Assembly: GCA_918026815.1 (NCBI GenBank)
Contig: CAKJVC010000207.1
Location: forward strand, 1 to 64,000
Direction: 5' to 3'
DNA: 64,000 bases
From: Chalara sp. BL73
Lineage: Eukaryota; Ascomycota; Leotiomycetes; Helotiales
The translations under genes were made by a program, and so were the position numbers. The notes under the pieces were generated by a model that searched no databases, was not told where the DNA came from, and saw only the letters and a program-made list of their open reading frames with translations. Below are positions 22,250-33,676 of this stretch, one piece after another; the stretch's first letter is position 1, and every line of letters begins with the position of its first letter.

Positions 22250-22888
22250 TATACTACGAAAGAACCGAGTGCACTAGCCGCAAATCTCCTGTCCTGTCTT
22301 AATGCCGATCTATTTTGTTGCTTTAATTTCCAACCCCCTTGTCCAAAAATCTCTTGTTTCCAAAACCCTTTGTCCTCCAAATTCTCTGTTCCCAATTTCA
22401 TAGTCCTCATCATATAAGTCCTTGAAGGCCACACCTTCTCCCACACAAATAGTGTACGCTAACTTCGCACACTCGGCTACTTGCGGCAAGAGATATGGTG
22501 CAAAAGTTGAATGTGCGTTGTATAGGCAAATCTACATCCTAATCGTGTCGTCCATTATGATCCTTCACTTCTCAACACGAAAGGCTTCGACAGGTGAAAG
22601 AGGCAGCCCTGTGCCTTCAATTTTAAACCCGAAGGATTCTAGGGCTTTGAGCGACATAGCAACGGCCTTCTCTGCATTTCGTTGCTCAGAGTAAATCAAC
22701 ACTAGATGGACATACGGCTTTCGCAACAATAACTTCGGGACATTGGTCGGTGGACGCTTGTATGTCTGAACGATGGTAGTCAAGATTCGCTCGGCTTTGG
22801 CCGTGTTGATATTTGTTGCATCCAAAACATTTATCAAATCTCCAAGCAAGGATTTCTCTTCTTTAATAGTTTCTTTGGTGTGTTGTTC
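22250..22888 (-). pseudogene. C-terminal fragment of a SET/TPR-type protein
   Basis: The minus strand opens after a TGA near 22888 and reads a TPR-like helix pair (VHLVLIYSEQRNAEKAVAMS, then LKALESFGFKIEG), then meets TGA at 22565. In another frame at about 22405-22530 it continues with FAPYLLPQVAECAKLAYTIC and VGEGVAF, the helical tail usual after fungal SET-domain proteins with a C-terminal TPR-like region. The SET part is missing. Stops plus a frame change make it a relic. The family assignment is from memory of this pattern and is moderate. Confidence 0.5.
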
Positions 22889-23710
22889 GAATCAAAACAT
22901 AGTCAATGCTGCCAACGTGATTTCAGGACAAGAGATCTAAGGCGAAAGCGCAAGGACTTTTTCTCTGCTTCGTCCCATTTTGCTATGGCTTACGTTTGAA
23001 TACGTCGCCCTCGAGCACGGCGCATGGACGACATTCAGGGACGGAGTTCGATTGGGACAATAATTAATCACCTCAAAGTCGCAGGCCGACGTGTAGACTG
23101 GCCGAGCTCACACAAGACATGGTAAATCAGAAAAGAAAGTGGAATCTTAAGTTTAGCAAACCCAGCCCTAAGCCTTCGTCCGGTCACAGGATAGGTGGCT
23201 CAGGTTTGTGATGCACCAAGAGGTGCCTGATCCCACATTTCATCTGCCTGGTCACATTCCCATGTACTCCATGTATTCATGGACCAGCACTAGAACTCAG
23301 ACACAAGTCTCGTGTGCTTCTTCTCTTTTATTTATCAGGGAATCGAAAGTCTTTCCAAATGGATGGCCCAGATCACGGAAACGCAGAGCGAAGCAATAAA
23401 GCTCGAAAACCAAATCTTCATAATTCCAATGCACTGGATATGGCTACTGTTTGTAGGATAGGCGAGACCGTGTTAGCAATGTACGGCTCTGCTGATGTCA
23501 GTAGCATTTTCATTGATAGTACCGAGCAAAGCTTTACTCATACCCAAACTAAGTACTTGGACTGCCTAACCTATTATAACACATGTTGAATAGCAACAAA
23601 CTATTCAGGATTAAGTCTTCTCCCCGCTTGCCTACTGAGCATTGCCGAAATGTTTCCTGCAAATCTTAGGCTTTGTCACGGAGGATGTGACTTGCCTTAA
23701 AGCGCAGTTT
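22889..23710. other. Upstream of the HET pseudogene, no intact gene
   Basis: Ordinary composition. Frames at 23208-23399 and 23314-23589 may hold remains of the 5' part of the HET pseudogene but show no conserved motif. Confidence 0.4.
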
Positions 23711-25212
23711 ACAAAACTCTGAGTCATTGCTGGGGCAAACGGGCCGTAATGATGAAATTATTAGAATGCAATTATCTTTCCATAATGGAACGAATTGTCT
23801 ATGCTCAATTACCAAAGACCTTTCGGGACGCCATAATTGCCAGCAAAAAGCTTGGTGTAGGGTATCTCTGGGCCGACCCACTTTGCATCATACAAGATAG
23901 CATAAGTGACTGGCAACGAGAAGCTTCCCTTATGCATCAGGTTTACACAACTGGCATCTGTAACATTTCAGCGACGGCCGCATTGGACAGCTCTGAGGGG
24001 CTCTTCTTCCCACGAGATCCAGCGACTCTCCGGCAGCTCTGTTTTCAGGCTTGCATGGATGGTGCGAAAGGTTACTTCAGTCCTTGCGATGAGGGCTTAT
24101 GGGAGAAATCCTCTACCAATGCTCCCCTGAATGGCAGAGCATGGGTGCGTCAGGAGCGGATACTTGCCAAACGGAATCTTCATTTCGCTCGCGGCCAGAT
24201 CTTTTTGGGAGTGCTGTGAGCTTTTGGCTTGTGAAACACTCCCTACTGGCTTTTCTGTTCAATGGGATAACATGTCATTATAGTAAGATATTTCGAGGGG
24301 TTTCGCCTCCCGCTTCGTTACAAGAGTCCCGAGAGACCTCACATTTCCTCCCAACGATGAAACAGTGAATTTGGCGTACCAGATATGGGAAAAGATCATT
24401 GGTCTCTTCTGCCGAGGTGATCTTACTTTTGAGACTGAGAAGCTGACTGCCATTGGAAACTTGGCCAAATTAATGAATGAGACGCTGCTCGACGTCTACC
24501 TTGCTGGCTTGTGGAAGAGGAGTCTTGTTGCCCAGCTTTTGTGGTACTGTGACGGCTCCACAGAGACTATAGAGCGTGGCCCATACATTGCACCTAGCTG
24601 GTCATGGGCGACAGTTAGAGGGAGAATTCCTAAATCATACTTGATGCCGAAAGAGGGATCTACTGCCTTAACTAAAATTATAACTGCGTACACCAGTTTA
24701 GCCTGTGGTAACAAATATGGACAGGTGACAGGAGGCTGTATCACCACACGAGGGAAGCTTGCATGGCTGAAGCTGCATAAGCGACCAAGAGTGCTTGCCA
24801 GCCTCGAAGATCCTGCTGAGGTCGTAGAAGGGGCTATTCCTTCATTGGGTGCGAACAGACTAGTAGGCGCGAGTAGAAGTCACCCTTTTGGTCAACCCCT
24901 ACAGTTTCGTTAGGATGACAAATACTGCCCTCCACACGAGTGTCTTACCTCTTACCAATCTACTTATACAAATCCAATCATTCCGTACCCAGCTCGGAGC
25001 CCAATAGGCTTCAGAGCGTGATTTTGAAGTCTTCTGGTGGGAGACCAGCAAAACCTGTGGAACGCTGCGGTGTTTTTGAAGCCTTCAATCAAAATTACGT
25101 TCATAGAGTGATGGAAGGTTGCAAATATTTTAGCACGGTAGAGGGAGCAGACGGGTTCAAGTCTGACGATGACAGTAATGTTGGCAAAATCTATTGGATA
25201 TCAATTTTTTAG
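23711..25212 (+). pseudogene. Frameshifted HET-domain gene
   Basis: Starts at YKTLSHCWG (23711; the HET core entry) and runs through PKTFRDAI..SKKLGVGYLWA, CIIQDSISDWQREASLM, CNISATAALDSSEGLFF and AWVRQERILAKRNLHFARGQ. At about 24195 one extra T in a T run turns FWEC into a premature TGA; removing it in reading restores FWECCELLACET. Further stops occur near 24281-24286. The downstream half continues at 24365-24913 (LVAQLLWY; YIAPSWSWATV) and, after another frame change, 24940-25212 (ERCGVFEAF). At least three lesions, so it is dead. It is of the CWG/IIQDS HET subtype, different from the intact HET gene at 9930-12534. Confidence 0.8.
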
Positions 25213-25609
25213 AATCCGAAGTTTAAATATAGAAAATATTTATGTGGAAGCCGTATCAGATGTTGTGTATTTTATCAGCCACCGGTTTTCTAAATGTAGC
25301 AAGTGCCGCTTTCCGGGTCCCAGTATCATCACCCAAGTGGTGTCCGCCATAATGGGTACTTTGAACTATTTGGATGGTCCTCTCGCGCGACCATTAGTAA
25401 ACACAGTGAGATGGTCAGCTGGCGGAAACTTTGATCTGCCTCTTGATTCTTGAGCTCACTCTCGATTGAGTCTTAAGACCTGGATACATTTCTCATCAGC
25501 CGCGTTTCACGCGGAGGCGCTTCACGGAGAGGGGGTGGACGGTTAGCGATTTCGCGGCGATTGTGCCGCTGGCGAACCAGGTGGGGTATCATGCTTTACG
25601 TTTTGCGAT
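25213..25609. other. Intergenic, upstream of the ankyrin gene
   Basis: Follows the HET pseudogene; the last 120 bp are GC-richer and probably the promoter and leader of the ankyrin gene. No other feature seen. Confidence 0.4.
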
Positions 25610-25639
25610 CATCACCATCATCATCATCACCACCACCAC
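25610..25639 (+). repeat. CAT/CAC triplet tract in the leader of the ankyrin gene
   Basis: Ten triplets of CAT or CAC in a row end 10 bp before the ATG at 25649. It would be untranslated if the ATG is correct. Triplet slippage could vary leader length. Confidence 0.7.
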
Positions 25640-25648
25640 GACATAGCT

Positions 25649-26581
25649 ATGGCGCAATTGACCATGGCAGATCTAAAGGAATTCCCAAGCTCCTACGACT
25701 CGCCCAGAGATGTAGGTGATGTGCTCGTAGGCGAGGATACCGCCCGCCTTCTTATTGAAGCAAGCTTGTCTGGCAATGACTTGACCTTACAAAGCTTGCT
25801 ATCGCAGCCACAATGGATCAAGACAATGCTCGAAAAACCGCACTGTATCTATGATGAGAGTCGTCCAAGTCAAGGTCCAAACGATGCGCGCGAGGTGACG
25901 GCAAGGCAAATGTCAAACCTTGAACGGGCTTTGACAGTAGCGGCTCAGAATGGCCAAGCTGCTGTTGTGTCAATATTACTTGACTTCGCAACAACCCAAG
26001 GCATTGACGCTTCTGATGTTATAACGAGATCGATAATTAATAAGATCATCGACGGTGGGCACGCCGCTGTATTCAAGGCACTAGCATCTGTAGACCCGAA
26101 TATCATCAACTTCCCCATCGGCCACGGTACGCTGCCACTTTACGAGGCCGTGAGGCGAAGGCAAACCGATGTGGTCGCTATGCTGCTCGAGCTTGGGGTG
26201 GATCCGTTGCATCCTGTTGTTGAGCAGTCGAAAAAACTTGGGAGCTACAACTCGTCTCTGATGTCTCTCGCCGCAATGGCTGAAGGTCCGCGTATGACTG
26301 AGATGCTGTTGGATCACGGTGCCCCTGTCGCTTATACTGGGGCGTTACATTCCGCTGCACATCGCGGCCATCTTGATACTATGCGCCTCCTCATGCAGCA
26401 TGGCGCGGACGTGAACGAGGTCCTTTCCGATTGGCGGAGTTGGACGCCGATGCATTTTGCCGCCTCTAAGGGCCAAGTCGATGCCATGAAGTTGCTGGAG
26501 CACAGTGGGGCACGCTCCGACTTGGAGGACGTGGATAGGAAGACACCTGCTCAACTGCTGGAGGAGCGTAACACTGTTTAG
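25649..26581 (+). CDS. Ankyrin repeat protein
   Basis: A single uninterrupted frame of 310 residues. Residues 1-90 are a variable leader with EASLSGNDLTLQSLLSQ, itself ankyrin-like. Ankyrin repeats follow: ALTVAAQNGQAAVVSILLDF, LYEAVRRRQTDVVAMLLELG, LHSAAHRGHLDTMRLLMQHG and MHFAASKGQVDAMKLLEHSG, ending near residue 295. No transmembrane segment, signal peptide or enzymatic domain. Intronless and GC-richer than its surroundings, with no lesions. Ankyrin stacks bind other proteins; such solitary genes are common near HET and NLR genes. Partner and role are unknown. The start could also be Met6. Confidence 0.82.
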   Translation: MAQLTMADLKEFPSSYDSPRDVGDVLVGEDTARLLIEASLSGNDLTLQSLLSQPQWIKTMLEKPHCIYDESRPSQGPNDAREVTARQMSNLERALTVAAQNGQAAVVSILLDFATTQGIDASDVITRSIINKIIDGGHAAVFKALASVDPNIINFPIGHGTLPLYEAVRRRQTDVVAMLLELGVDPLHPVVEQSKKLGSYNSSLMSLAAMAEGPRMTEMLLDHGAPVAYTGALHSAAHRGHLDTMRLLMQHGADVNEVLSDWRSWTPMHFAASKGQVDAMKLLEHSGARSDLEDVDRKTPAQLLEERNTV

Positions 26582-29088
26582 CACTAGCACACACCGACAA
26601 TGGGCAATGTTGCTGGGCATCGAGCAAAGTGCTTATGGAAGAGTATCAAGATATGGTGGAGAGCACAGCTAATATGAGCATATGATACGGTGGTCCAGGA
26701 TAGTCTAAAGTGGTCGAAATTCTGAACACTATAACTGGGCGGTTTCCCTACTAGCGGCCTCGGGTTAGGGAGGCTATTGAAGCTACCAAAGGCTACCAAA
26801 GCTACGAAAGCTACAACGCTACGGCAGCTGGCGGTCGGGCTGGCCAGGGCGCGGTGCCTACAACATTTATTCAAGGAGCGAAGCGAAGCTAAGCGAAGTA
26901 TTTTCTAGGTTGGACTTAACTCAATCTTTTCTCAGAGCTTACAAAAAGGTTTCATTTTTCTAAACTTAGTAACTAATTATTGATAAACGGCTGGAGGGCT
27001 ACCTCTCCCTTGTCCTCCATCTCCCCTGCCACGCTGAAGGCGTGCAGGACTCCCTGGTGAAATAAACCACCTCGTGACTGCTGCCAGTCCTTGCGCTGAT
27101 GATAAGGCATTCTTGTAGTTACTCGTGCCAGCACGTGATGGACAATTTTTCCGGAATTAGATTGAGCCAATCAAAACGATTTGAATTTATTTTACATTAT
27201 ATATAGAGACAAGTTAACATAGTTGTAGCTTAGTTAATTACAGCCGTTTTAATAAATAATTATAACGAATAAATTTTTTTTGTTTTTTTGTTTTTCAAAT
27301 AACGCTTAATATATACGTAAACACTTTTAACACGTAACGTAACTCGAATACTAAAATGTAAGTATTAATTTGTTTAAGTTGCAACTAAACGTTTTTGGCT
27401 CCTTTGGCTACAGATCATCAACGATATATATGTCGTGGGATCAACTTATATACAATGTATCTATTGAAATGCAATCCATTTGACAAATAAATACAAGAGA
27501 GCTCCCAATAAGCTGTAACAAGTAAGCTCGGATTGCCGTGTGGTAGGCGAAGTAACTGCTACTATCATTGTGGCTTTGAGAATGGAATGTGTAATAAAGT
27601 GGACTACTCTCTATAGTAATGATCACATTGAAGAATTAATGGTATGGAATGAACAGCGATTGCGAGATGGATCTTTCCGTGTTGGAAACCAGCATTTAGG
27701 CTGGTTGGGAAATGAAACGTCTGAAGTGTTGGTGGCTTTGACATCCAACTCGGTAACAAGATTTCACCACTCACCTACCAGCAGCACAGCCTGGAAATGT
27801 TGGTATGTTTATGTACCACTGTAATGTCCAAAGTTCCGTCGATTCAGACTAGAATATAACATCACTGCCCCACTTACCCCTGGAAAGAGTGATCCGTCTG
27901 GACACCATAAATAGGGACAACCAACATAACCAGCCACGAGATTCGGTTGAATTCTACATCCTCAAAATAGTAGTCGGTTTGTTAACTCATAGCTTCACAG
28001 CAATCCGAATACACAAATCCATAATGTGGCTATTTGTTATAATTCTTGGATCTGCTCAGGAGGAGTCCTAGCTGAAGACAATACATATGACATCCAGAGT
28101 ATTGAGTCAGAAGAGCAAACAAGGAATCATTAGAGTGTGGGCTTCGCCGCAATCTTTCTTTTTTCTTGGGATCTACCCGATGCTTAACCCTGGACGATAG
28201 CTATATGAAGTCACCCAAGTAGACTATCGACACCCATGCAAATGCCGCAAAAGCGTAGTGTGGTTCTGTTTTACAAGGCTCCCGTTTCGTTAATTTTATT
28301 ACACAGCCTGGGTTCCATGTAATGATCTATTTTGGTTCATTAGACTCAAAGAGAAAGCTTTCTTTGGATTTATTTGGCAATCATAAGCTTCACTTTGTTG
28401 TACATTTAAAGATTTACGATTAAAGTTCAGATGTGTTTGGTCCATCTTGGAAAAGGCGCCGCATTTGAGATTTAGACTCTCGCTTGAGGAATCTAAGGTT
28501 AATCATATATCTACTGGTCTTGGTTCCGTTCTATCATTGTAAGGGAATCTCAGCACGTAATGTGTGCTGAGTGTTGCTCCTTCGAGCAACTAGACCTGCG
28601 TGGGCCGGCTTTATACTACCTACATAATGTTTACTGCCTAATCACAGTTGTTGTGCTCTGAGATTGGAGATCAACTTCATTGGCAGCTCTCTATTGGCCC
28701 ATTTTGAACCTGAAAATCCTAACTTTGAATGGATTTACCAGTCCTCTTCCTTTAGGAGAACCAACAGCGTGGCGCGAGGCTGTTTGTTGTTCCTCAATAC
28801 AATCCAGCATATTTTGGAATGCTCCCGAGAGGAATATGGAGATAATTTTCTCAATCTGATCAATACTTGGTTACTGCCGCTAATTGTATATAATGTACGA
28901 GAGTATAGCACTGAAACAAATTTATCGAAATATTCATATCCACAGTATCTTCTCAATCCCACAGCTTCTCACGCATTTTTTAGTCCAAATTTCTCCAATT
29001 TTCCTATTTCATTGTCAATTTCTCTTTCCTGGATATCTCTTTAGTCTCAGTAGCGAACAATATCTTCTAAGCCTTCTTTTCACCAATC
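26582..29088. other. Gene-poor stretch with transposon-like patches
   Basis: No firm gene. At about 26740-26910 there are short direct repeats (GCTACCAAAG, GCTACGAAAG and GCGAAGCGAAGC units); 27180-27400 is AT-rich with TpA excess like the RIP zone, suggesting a decayed element. A 94-codon frame at 27540-27824 and one at 28664-29044 lack domains; the second overlaps the promoter of the secreted-protein gene and is doubtful. Confidence 0.4.
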
Positions 29089-30893
29089 ATGCGGGTCTCT
29101 CTCGCGATCATAGCCAGTTTGGCTATCAATAGTCTAGTTGATGCTATACCAGTAGCAGCCTCTGGTCCAGACTTTCGCTTACATCATGGCCGGCTTTTTG
29201 AACGAGTGCCGCCAAAGAACACTGTTGACAACCAAAAAAAAGTTGGCGGAACTGGAGGTACAAGTTCAAGTATTCCACCTGCTTCAAAGCCAGGAGGTAG
29301 TCCGGCTACAGCCGCCGGAGCTTCCGGTGCCCAAAGTGATGCAGTCCGTCCCGCTTACAAACAAGTGACTGTTACGGGGAAAAGGTACAGTACCATGAAC
29401 CATCCTGCTGGCCCGAATCTAGCTAAACGACCTAATGCCATCGACATCATGACCGATCCAGAACTCAAAGGAATTGGTGGAGCCTATATTGCGGAAACCT
29501 GGCAAAGTCAAGCTTGAAGTCAAGAACACAGTTGGAGCGAGTCCGATAGAGGGTTTGTGAACATGTTGGTGCCTATTGCTCGGCAATTACTTACATTTAC
29601 CTAGTTGATCATGTTGCTGAAACGCAATTGATGACCCAATTTATACAGTGGCTTCAAGATACGAAGAAATGGTCAAAAAACAAGATTGAGGGAATCTTCT
29701 TAGCAAACCATGATCCCGTGTTCTGGTATAAGGCCAATAGGTCGCCCAGAGATCTCATTCCAAAGGCAGACTACTCATCTGGTCAGTACCAAGGCTCTTT
29801 TTTACAACACGTCCTTTATCAGTTTGGCAACTCGGAAAAGTTATCCCGTCTTAGTGTTTTAAGTACTTCTCTTAATAACAGGAAAGGTAAACTTTGGAGT
29901 GGTTTTACTAGGTCAGAAAATAAAGGCCTTGATGGCGCATACGCTGTGATGCAACTAAATGAGTATCAGGAGAAGACGAGTAAGGCATTCTGTGAAACCA
30001 TTGAAGGTGTCTGGACAGTCTTCAATAGGTTCCGTAATGGGAGAAAGCAGGCAGTAATGCCGATATCAGGAGGAGGACCCCCCCACGCAGGTGCTCCAGC
30101 TATCCCTTTTAGACCAAAGAAAAATCCGGGCACATCTAAGCCAGCACCCGTGCCTGTTACTCCAAAAAAGCAGCCAATTCGCCCAACTCGAAACTAGAAC
30201 ATACTACCACCTGTTTACAACGAGATCACACCTGGCAGGAAGTCTTCAGTAGAAACTCCCCAGAAACTCCAGAAAGACCCAGTATTCGACACACAAATAA
30301 AGTTCAGTGGAGATGCTGTACATGGGCCTTTAGAACGCTCATACAATGGTCCAATGGACATTCCGCTAGACGATCTCTGGGCAGAATTTATAAAGGGCAA
30401 GATCCCCAAGGTCGAAAATGACTTCAAATTGGCCCTCCAAGAATACGAGACAACAAGAGACAAGGCAGTAGAGGCAGAAAAAGATGCAATCAAAAAATAC
30501 AAGTTCACCTTTGGAGCTAAGTTCCTGGAATGTCCGTGCCTTAAGAAAAGTCCTACGCCGATCCAGAAGCATCTTGGCACTGCCGCGTCAGCGGCTGGCG
30601 ACCCTACCAAATCTGGCGCTGACGACCCGAAAGGTAAGAAAAAAGAAAAGGATGACGATCCTGACGCGTCAAAGCCTGGTCAGAGCAGTACTGGCAGCAA
30701 GGATAAGAACCCTGCAGGTACAAACGATAATACAGACAAGCCCGACGATAAGGCTGTGAAGAAGCCCACTAAAGATGACTCAGCTGGTGCAGGAGACGTT
30801 AAGAAGAAGAAGCTATTGCCTGCAGGTATAACTATTAAACCTCCAAAGAAAGGCGGTAAGAGGGACTCTTCCGAAAAGGATACATTCCTCTAG
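29089..30893 (+). CDS. Secreted protein with low-complexity tail, split by one in-frame TAG
   Basis: Start context CAATCATG. Exon 1 (29089-29506) begins with a signal peptide (VSLAIIASLAINSLVDAIPV). A 98-bp intron (GTCAAG...ACCTAG, 29507-29604) joins ETWQ to DHVAETQLMTQFIQWLQ in frame. Exon 2 runs open to TAG at 30195-30197, and the same frame continues open to 30893. The central part (GSFLQHVLYQFGNSEKLSRL, then NNRKGKLW) resembles a region found C-terminal in some fungal secreted chitinase-like proteins; that link is weak. The tail from about 30600 is Lys/Asp/Pro/Ser-rich and disordered. The TAG may be a nonsense mutation, or lie at the end of a 48-bp intron (GTGCCT...AACTAG, 30150-30197) whose removal keeps the frame. 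Function unknown. Confidence 0.55.
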
Positions 30894-31592
30894 AGCACGG
30901 ATGCAAAGAAATACGGAGTTAAGAGTCCGGCTTGTTAAGCAGTGGAATTCTGCTCATAGAAGCGTTAGTTGGCCAAAGCTGAAACGGTGAGCCGTTCGAA
31001 GGTGCCCATTAAATGGCCTGACAAGCTAAATGAAACAGAGACAGAGCCTTGATAAGGCTAACCCAAGCCATGAAGCTGTCCCAATAAGGTTTTGTTTGTA
31101 TTGTTTGGGCATGAAATCAAGGTACCTGGATAAAAGATTTTGGATGGCCTCTTCTGATTTACACGACGTTAAAAGTTTGGGCTGTTACTTCTGGAGTTGC
31201 TTTTCTGGTGTGTTTGCTTTTTTTAACAAGTTGGTTAAAATATATGACATGGAGTTTTCTCTTTAGTCTTTCTCTTATACCTAAATATCTGCCTGAAGCC
31301 AACATACCCGTGAGAGCATCCACAAATTGAAGAAAATAAAACTGTTCTTGAATGTTTGTGCAGCTCAGGGGTTTAAAGGAGCCTCGACCTCTAAAAACCA
31401 AGGAAAATAAAGATAGTTCTGAATGGTGAAACAATATCAAGATACAACGATACAATGCTCTGTAGAGGAGAGACAACAAGCGGTCCCTCCGCCCTAGATA
31501 AATTACCGGGGAACAGCATGTAAAGCCTGTTCTATGCATGGTTCCTTAATACATAGAATTCCGTTTAATTCCCCACACCCTAGTTCAAAAGT
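30894..31592. other. Convergent intergenic region
   Basis: Lies between the 3' ends of the secreted-protein gene and the F-box gene. Frames at 31030-31266 and 31159-31539 overlap on opposite strands and show no domain. Nothing else seen. Confidence 0.45.
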
Positions 31593-32519
31593 TTAGAATC
31601 TTGACTTCCAGCTTTCTATCATATCCTTCTCAGAATTTATGGGCAGAATCTCAATATTGATCTGAAGCGCGACATGATACCTCTCCGAAGACCGCAGCAT
31701 TGCCCTCGTCCTACGACAGCGAATGTCCTCCTCTAGCGACAATACATCGGCGTAAATTTCACCCATCCTCCTTGGGAATCCCTTGCCATCCGGATTCATA
31801 CTCCTCGTCCTTTTGCCTTCGAGGTAATCACCGTTGGCACGAAAGCAATTCCAAATTTCTCTCGGCGGTGGCAGCATAGGAAGCATTCTTCTCCAACTAG
31901 CCTCTGGCTGTATAAATCTCTCGTCTTTCTCGATCTTGCGCCAATTCCACTCATGATAAATCCACACCTCTTCATCCTCACGCCAATCACCTCCTCGCCA
32001 ATCTTCATCATCTGAGTCTCCATCCGGGCCCGGTCCCCAATCCATAAAGCATCCCGGCTCGGGATTTTCGCCGCTCGAATAGCCAAGAAGCGGGAGGAAG
32101 GGATTTATCTTGGCGTATGTGTACCAATAATCGCCCTCACCCCAGGGCTGTAGGAAGAGGTAGTGCTGAATGTTTTTGTTCGTGTCAATGACAGATTTCC
32201 AGGTTCTGTTGACGCGAGGCGCGTCACAAAGGAGGGTCTGTTCGGGGCAGTATTTGAGTATCATAGTAAGGAGTTCGACCGTGTTGAAGACGCGCGTAGA
32301 GGCGAATTCGGATTCTGTGGTGGTAGATGGTAGGACCTGAACAGAACTTGCTGCTTCCTCCTGTTCTGGTAGATTAACATCTCCTGGCGTGCTTCCCGGT
32401 TGAACAGGATCAACACCTCTGCCCAACACAATAGATAACGAAGACTCTAATTTTAGCTTGCTATTCGCGACTTCACGGCCTACCTCCCTCGATTTCTCAG
32501 GGATCTCTTGAGATACCAT
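31593..32519 (-). CDS. F-box domain protein
   Basis: One uninterrupted frame of 308 residues. The N-terminal 75 residues are variable and Ser/Pro/Glu-rich. The F-box is at about 77-115 (RVFNTVELLTMILKYCPEQT, then LLCDAPRVNRTWKSVID), followed by IQHYLFLQPWG, an acidic stretch with DGDSDDEDW and the ASWRRMLPMLPPPREIW block common in fungal F-box proteins. F-box proteins bring substrates to an SCF ubiquitin ligase through Skp1. No substrate domain (WD40 or LRR) is present. It looks intact. A 17-bp minisatellite starts about 190 bp upstream of its ATG. Confidence 0.8.
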   Translation of the reverse strand: MVSQEIPEKSREVGREVANSKLKLESSLSIVLGRGVDPVQPGSTPGDVNLPEQEEAASSVQVLPSTTTESEFASTRVFNTVELLTMILKYCPEQTLLCDAPRVNRTWKSVIDTNKNIQHYLFLQPWGEGDYWYTYAKINPFLPLLGYSSGENPEPGCFMDWGPGPDGDSDDEDWRGGDWREDEEVWIYHEWNWRKIEKDERFIQPEASWRRMLPMLPPPREIWNCFRANGDYLEGKRTRSMNPDGKGFPRRMGEIYADVLSLEEDIRCRRTRAMLRSSERYHVALQINIEILPINSEKDMIESWKSRF

Positions 32520-32712
32520 TTGGGTGGTGGTCGTTAATGTTGTGGAGTTGGTATGGTTGTGGTCCTATACTAAGATTGTGATTGGCTGAGGAGTGATGGC
32601 TTCTATTGTGTCCTTAGAAGCTTTACTGCGAATGGGCAACATTTCATAGGAGCAGAGCCTGTTTGAAGAGTGACGTCTAGCGCTCTTGCTAAAGTGTGAA
32701 GTAAATCAAGGC

Positions 32713-32831
32713 GTGATGTTGTTGGAAGTGTGATGTTGTTGGAAGTGTGATGTTGTTGGAAGTGTGATGTTGTTGGAAGTGTGATGTTGTTGGAAGTGTG
32801 ATGTTGTTGGAAGTGTGATGTTGTTGGAAGT
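32713..32831 (+). repeat. 17-bp minisatellite, 7 perfect units
   Basis: Unit GTGATGTTGTTGGAAGT repeated seven times without mismatch, then a partial unit. It lies upstream of the minus-strand F-box gene. Perfect identity suggests recent expansion. Confidence 0.95.
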
Positions 32832-33676
32832 GTGGCGTACGTACTTGGAGGTGTGATTTTGTTGCGGAGCTGCGGTATGTTTATTTTAGGGATATGATTT
32901 AAAGGAGGTAAACAAACAAGGCTGAAATTAAGCGACTATTAAATATCCGGGGTGGCTGATAGCGCATTAAATTCAAGGCCGAAGAGACCAAACACATAAT
33001 GCTTACTCTCAGGCGTAATTAGAAAGCTTGCTTTCTTACTAAAGTCAGGACCCAGTGCGTGGGTGCACGGACTTAGCTTGCATATTAATATAAAGTTTAA
33101 GTTCGCAGTCGATTATCGCGTGTACAATATCGATGCGATAGTGTTCTTAGTGTAAGTGCATAGTATGTAAAGTCTATAGTGAAGTGGTTGAAAAACAGTG
33201 TAAAAGCAGCGTTCCGAGCATTTTATAATTATTGGCTGTACCTGGTGTGGAGACAAAGTGTCATACTAGGTGCCCGGCCGAGATTTTGTTGGAATATTCG
33301 GGCGTGTGCAAAGACTCCAGAGTTTAACTCTAGTTTTGCACACTGGTAATTGATTTTGTTTCTCCATAGTCGTGATTTGAAATAGTTATAGCCATACTGG
33401 TGGTTAATGAACATGGGACACGCATATAAATAAATGGCGAAGATAGTAAATGGTACTTTCAATTTCATTACAATACGAAGGGGTATGAGATACTCGATGA
33501 ATTGCATTTGCTCCAGTCAGACTGATAACAAATCCCTCAAGCAATACTCTCCCCCGACCCTACAGCCAAAAGGCTTCCCTATTCAGCAAAATTCGTAAGG
33601 ACTGACCTGTCACTCCTCGTCTCAACATGCATCCTCCCACCGAACCACATTCTTGCACCTAACCATCCCCTTCCAA
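32832..33676. other. Intergenic, no gene
   Basis: Lies between the minisatellite and the 3' end of the wall-protein gene. A 92-codon minus frame at 33229-33507 has no domain and no signal peptide. Nothing else supported. Confidence 0.4.

Noticed and set aside
32713..32831. CRISPR-like array
   Set aside because: Units are directly adjacent with no spacers, and the organism is a eukaryote; it is a minisatellite.
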